A DNA stretch of 64,000 bases from assembly GCA_910587305.1 (NCBI GenBank), contig CAJUKV010000008.1:1-64000 (forward strand). Reading direction: 5' to 3'. Under the pieces are notes generated by a model. The model ran no database searches and had not been told where the DNA came from. It was given only the letters and a program-made list of their open reading frames with translations. The position numbers were made by a program, and so were the translations under genes. Positions 60,559 through 64,000 of the stretch are shown one piece after another (position 1 is the first letter of the stretch; each line of letters opens with the position of its first letter). Origin of the DNA: an uncultured Lachnospiraceae bacterium. Its GTDB lineage: Bacteria; Bacillota; Clostridia; Lachnospirales; Lachnospiraceae.

Positions 60559-61887
60559 TTATGCTCTTTCAGCTAAATACTCCCTGTATTTATTTCTGTC
60601 CGCCTTATGACATCTTACCTTTATCCACGTGCCTTTTTCTTCATACGTCCACCGTTCTGTGTGCGCATGCTCCATAAAATAGGACAAAACGCCGCCTTTG
60701 TCATAGGGAATTAAAAATTCTCCCCATACATAGTCCGCATAAATCCTGTCAATAATCGTGTCGGTTAAAAATGCAATGGATTCCCTTTCCTTTGCGCTGA
60801 TATAGACCTTGTCCTTCCCGGCCATCTGAGGAAATGGAATTAAATCCTCACATTTATCGACTTTATTAAATACGGTTATAACCGGAATATCGCCCGCGTT
60901 TAGTTCGGATAAGGTCTGTTTTGTGGTCTGTATATGCTCCCTGTAATGAGGATCGGAATAATCCACCACGTGAATCAGCAAATCCGCATTTCCCACCTCC
61001 TCAAGGGTTGAATGAAAGGCTTTCACCAATCCGTGAGGCAGCTTGTGAATAAATCCAACCGTATCCGACAGCAAAAAGTCTTTGTTATTGCCGGTGCAAA
61101 TCCGTCTTACCGTAGTGTCAAGGGTTGCAAAAAGCATATCTTTTTCCAGCACTTTTTTCTCACAATCCCCCACATATGCGTCTATCATGGCATTTAAAAT
61201 CGTGGATTTACCGGCGTTGGTATAACCAACCAGCGCTACAAGAGGGATCCGTGCGTCCGCTCTTTTTTTCCGCTGTACCTGCCTTTCTTTGGATACTTCT
61301 ATAAGCTCCCTGGAAAGCTCTCCTATGCGTCTCTCAATCCTTCTTCTGTCAAGCTCTAACTTCTTCTCACCCGCTCCGCGGCTGCTCATGCTTCCGCTGG
61401 CGCCCCCCTGCCTGGTCAGAGCTTCATGCATCCCCACAAGCCTTGGCAGAAGATACTTTAACTTCGCAGATTCTACCTGGAGCTTTGCCTCTCTTGTCCT
61501 GGCGCGCCTCTCAAAAATATCCAAAATAAGCGTTGTTCTGTCTAATACAGGTTTTCCCAGCTCCTTTTGCAGGTTCTGAAGCTGGGACGGGCTTAAGGCG
61601 TCGTCGAACAGGATAACGTCAGCCTCCAATATCCCGGCGGTTTCTTTTATTTCCTGCACTTTTCCCGTCCCTACATATAACCCTTTGTTGATGGTTTCCA
61701 TTTTCTGAGTGATAACGCCTACAGGCTCCATTAAACAGGCCTTCGCGAGGCTTTTCAGCTCATCCATGGAACGTTCAAAGTTCCCACTGTCCGTCCCGTC
61801 GTCCACGCCAACCAGCAAAACACGCTCTCTTTCTTCCTCCGCCCTTTTCTCTTTTTCATTTTCAAATTCTGTCATATAAATAACCAT
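60559..61887 (-). CDS. hflX: GTPase HflX
   Basis: 442 aa. HflX N-terminal domain, then glycine-rich linker GGASGSMSSRGAGEKKLELD, G1 GYTNAGKST, G3 DTVGFIHKLP and G4 NKVD. Splits stalled 70S ribosomes. The ATG at 61887 was retained; M5 at 61875 is possible. Close to aroA upstream. Confidence 0.96.
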   Translation of the reverse strand: MVIYMTEFENEKEKRAEEERERVLLVGVDDGTDSGNFERSMDELKSLAKACLMEPVGVITQKMETINKGLYVGTGKVQEIKETAGILEADVILFDDALSPSQLQNLQKELGKPVLDRTTLILDIFERRARTREAKLQVESAKLKYLLPRLVGMHEALTRQGGASGSMSSRGAGEKKLELDRRRIERRIGELSRELIEVSKERQVQRKKRADARIPLVALVGYTNAGKSTILNAMIDAYVGDCEKKVLEKDMLFATLDTTVRRICTGNNKDFLLSDTVGFIHKLPHGLVKAFHSTLEEVGNADLLIHVVDYSDPHYREHIQTTKQTLSELNAGDIPVITVFNKVDKCEDLIPFPQMAGKDKVYISAKERESIAFLTDTIIDRIYADYVWGEFLIPYDKGGVLSYFMEHAHTERWTYEEKGTWIKVRCHKADRNKYREYLAERA

Positions 61888-61917
61888 GCCTTTCTCTCAG
61901 CCCGCAAATTCATGCGC

Positions 61918-63204
61918 CTAATATAAATTCTCAATTAACTCAAAATAGTTCTCAAATGTCTTACGGCAGCACCCCGGATTTTTAATGGTTATTTTCCCCG
62001 TTTTTAAGCCAATTAATGTAAACGCCATTGCCATACGGTGATCCTCATAGGTTTCAACTTCACATTCTTTAATTTCCCCAGGCGTAATCCTGATACCGTC
62101 CGCTTCCAAAACCTCCTCGCACTTTATTCCCATCCGTGTAAGTTCCGTCACAATAGCGTTAATTCTGTCTGTTTCCTGAAAACGGATGTGCCCAATATTG
62201 CGGATAAGCGTAGGTTCCGTTGCAAAAGGCGCAAGCGCCGCCATCGTCATTGTCTGATCCGAAAAGTCATTCATGGAAATATCCTGTCCGGCAAAATTTG
62301 AAAGACCTTTTCCCAAAAGCCACACGCCCTCACATTCATCTTTAAGCTCACAACCCATTTTTTCAAGGGCATTTAAGAACTTAATATCCCCCTGTAAGGA
62401 ATCCATATGTACATTTTCAACCAGAACATTGGTTCCTAAAAGCGGCGCCATAGCATAAAAATAGCATGCGCCGGACACATCCGGTTCTATTTCATACTCT
62501 TTTAATCCAAAAGAATCCATATGTGGAACAATACGGCTTCTCCCCTCTTTCACAACAGGAATGCCGAACTGTTCCATCATAGAGATTGTCATCCTGATAT
62601 AGGCCCCTTCGGACCGTCCCCCTGACAAAAACACCTTTAATCCTTTATCAAGCAAAACCCCCGACATTAAGAGAGCGCTTGCAAATTGGCTGCTGATATC
62701 CGTATCAATGGATATTTCCTGCAGCGAAAGCTCCTGGGACCTCATAAGAAAAGGAAAATGCCCCTCCTTTCCCAAAAATTCAAAAGCAACCCCTGCCTTC
62801 TCCAATTCATCCAATAAAGGCTTCATAGGACGCTTACACATTTGCGGCGACGCCTGCATTTCATATTCTCCCCCCGCCAGGGCAAGCATAACCGTCAAAA
62901 ACCTTGCCGCAGTGCCTGCGCTCCCCACATAAACGGATGCATGAGGATTGGGTATCCTGCCTCCCTCGCCCTGCACAATCACTTTTTTTTCCGCTTCGTT
63001 TATCTTTACATCAAATCCCAGCTTCTTAAGACATTCCAAAAAAGCCCTGGAATCGTCGCTAAACAAAACGCCGTGTAAAGTACACCGATAATTGGACAGA
63101 GCCGCCAATAATAACGCGCGATTTGTAATACTCTTCGAACCAGGCACCTGCACCCTGATTTCCTGCCCTTTCTCCCACTTTTTTACTCCATATTTACCTT
63201 CCAT
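61918..63204 (-). CDS. aroA: 3-phosphoshikimate 1-carboxyvinyltransferase (EPSP synthase)
   Basis: Sixth step of the shikimate pathway. About 428 aa with the two-domain repeat: VPGSKSITNRALLLAALS, VGSAGTAARFLTVMLA, KRPMKPLLDEL, SSQFASALLM, FSDQTMTMAALA, FQETDRI and DHRMAMAF. Sequence is like class II enzymes of Gram-positives by general form, not proven. Upstream 408 nt hold no gene, a CTGCTAA/TTAGCAG hairpin (63421-63441) and a low-complexity tract. Confidence 0.97.
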   Translation of the reverse strand: MEGKYGVKKWEKGQEIRVQVPGSKSITNRALLLAALSNYRCTLHGVLFSDDSRAFLECLKKLGFDVKINEAEKKVIVQGEGGRIPNPHASVYVGSAGTAARFLTVMLALAGGEYEMQASPQMCKRPMKPLLDELEKAGVAFEFLGKEGHFPFLMRSQELSLQEISIDTDISSQFASALLMSGVLLDKGLKVFLSGGRSEGAYIRMTISMMEQFGIPVVKEGRSRIVPHMDSFGLKEYEIEPDVSGACYFYAMAPLLGTNVLVENVHMDSLQGDIKFLNALEKMGCELKDECEGVWLLGKGLSNFAGQDISMNDFSDQTMTMAALAPFATEPTLIRNIGHIRFQETDRINAIVTELTRMGIKCEEVLEADGIRITPGEIKECEVETYEDHRMAMAFTLIGLKTGKITIKNPGCCRKTFENYFELIENLY

Positions 63205-63420
63205 ATTAAACCGCCTTTTAATAAATAATTTTACAGCAATATTTTACTTTTTTATAGAATAACATAAGATTTATGCTATAAATAACATATTGTATCATAT
63301 TGTAAATATTAATTTTTCTTTAAACAATGCCAATAATTGGGTAAAAAACCCTTTTCTGCATTCCACTAACTACTACTATAACAATTTTTTCTCCTCCTGC
63401 CAATGAAAATTTGAAAGAGC

Positions 63421-63441
63421 CTGCTAATTTTTACTTAGCAG
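63421..63441 (-). terminator. Hairpin after ABC permease gene
   Basis: CTGCTAA-TTTTTAC-TTAGCAG, downstream of the permease stop and upstream of aroA. The T-run on the minus strand is weak (CTTTCAAATTTTC), so termination is only possible. Confidence 0.4.
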
Positions 63442-63454
63442 ACCCTTAACTCCC

Positions 63455-63600
63455 TGTCCCGTATTTCTTATATTTCTCATATTTCTTATATCTCTTTATT
63501 CCATATCTTTTATCTCTTTCTCTTTACTTATATCTCTTTACCTATGCTCTGCTTTTTTTCGTCCTATTTCTTATACTCTTATACGGTCCTTTCCTTTGAT
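63455..63600. other. Purine/pyrimidine-biased low-complexity tract
   Basis: Plus strand almost all T and C with A, minus strand reads as imperfect copies of AAAGAGATATAAG. No open frame and no stem of note; probably slippage-grown spacer between the permease and aroA. Confidence 0.5.
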
Positions 63601-63612
63601 ACCCTTTTACCA

Positions 63613-64000
63613 CTACCACTCTTTATTTTCGGTTACTCTGACTGCCACCCAATATGATATTGCCATAGAAACCACACTAATCAAAATACAAAGACCGACA
63701 AACTCATTTCCTGAAAATATTTCTTCCAACCTGTTAATGGACAGACCTACCTTATCTCCTATTGTAACGCTTAATACAACAAGACCGGCAACTAATAACA
63801 TCGAACCAATATTAATATATCTTGCTTTTTCTACTCCCAACTTAAACATAGCCGGTATCGAAACAGCATCTGCTAAAATAAAAACCGTCACCATAGCTAC
63901 AAACTCTTCTCTGCCAAAAAAAGACTCTATCCTGGCAGGCGCCAAAAGTAACAATAATTCTATCAGCGCTCCCGCGCCAATTCCAATACCAATTGTTATG
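63613..64000 (-). CDS. ABC-2-type transporter permease, C-terminal part (cut by window edge)
   Basis: The frame stays open to the window edge, so only the last ~129 codons are visible; TTG 63954 is an internal codon, not a start. The visible part has about four hydrophobic segments and reads VAMVTVFILADAVSIPAMF, then GDKVGLSINRLEE, and ends YWVAVRVTENKEW. This form matches small ABC-2 permease proteins of Firmicutes that pair with an ATPase; the substrate is unknown. Confidence 0.7.
   Translation of the reverse strand, partial: ITIGIGIGAGALIELLLLLAPARIESFFGREEFVAMVTVFILADAVSIPAMFKLGVEKARYINIGSMLLVAGLVVLSVTIGDKVGLSINRLEEIFSGNEFVGLCILISVVSMAISYWVAVRVTENKEW

Noticed and set aside
1..64000. tRNA or rRNA genes
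   Set aside because: No cloverleaf-like segments with the conserved TTC loop or rRNA-like blocks were seen in the gaps.

Overview
The window is a chromosomal segment of a spore-forming, low-to-moderate-GC Firmicute, most likely a Lachnospiraceae-type Clostridium relative. The evidence is gene content and order: a ylxM-ffh-rpsP-khpA-rimM-trmD-rplS-rbgA-rnhB-ylqG-ylqH block, a yloU-fakA-recG block divergent from rpmB, ruvA-ruvB, a gerW/DUF2953 sporulation pair, a DUF4317 gene and a giant acyl-CoA dehydratase activase. There are no rRNA or tRNA genes, phage genes, transposases or CRISPR array. Almost every gene lies on the minus strand; the exceptions are the ylbJ-like gene, rpmB, the activase and the DUF4317 gene.

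Layout: 0-5.5 kb holds two pseudouridine synthases, a radical SAM protein (YgiQ type) and a HAD phosphatase. 5.6-8 kb has a YlbJ-like membrane protein convergent with, and overlapping, a membrane-anchored cell-wall amidase that has a structured leader. 8-15.4 kb holds coaD, rsmD, a type IIA topoisomerase pair (parE-parC) and degV. 15.5-20.2 kb holds recG, fakA, yloU and rpmB. 20.3-31.8 kb holds a J-domain protein, a 45-residue membrane protein, gerW, DUF2953, a PBP/FtsW pair, a U32 peptidase, zapA, ruvAB and a Gx-transporter/NusG-II pair. 32-45.6 kb is the translation, SRP and signal-peptidase block, ending in a degenerate sigma-like gene and a rhomboid-like membrane protein. 46-51.5 kb carries the activase and DUF4317 genes. 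51.6-64 kb holds EAL-HDOD, MATE, MCP, metA, a divergent DNA ligase, rluF-like, hflX, aroA and the end of an ABC permease.

Most genes are housekeeping: translation (rpsP, rplS, rpmB, rimM, trmD, rsmD, rbgA, pseudouridine synthases), protein export (ffh, ylxM, two lepB), DNA repair and topology (recG, ruvAB, rnhB, parEC, ligase), and envelope and division (PBP, FtsW-like, amidase, zapA, pgeF). Many starts are TTG or GTG codons identified by a strong Shine-Dalgarno sequence.

The unusual content is between the genes. I see at least four families of short, structured interspersed repeats. R1 is about 139 bp, three copies, with a perfect 23-bp terminal stem and compensatory base changes. R2 is about 88 bp, about six units, three of them in tandem. 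R3 is 66-92 bp, three copies, each ending at the ribosome binding site of a gene. R4 is about 59 bp, two copies. There is also a single 195-bp nested palindrome (R5) and three 25-bp operator-like palindromes sharing one consensus. These, with a sigma-70-like protein that lacks its promoter-reading regions, are the best candidates for undescribed biology.
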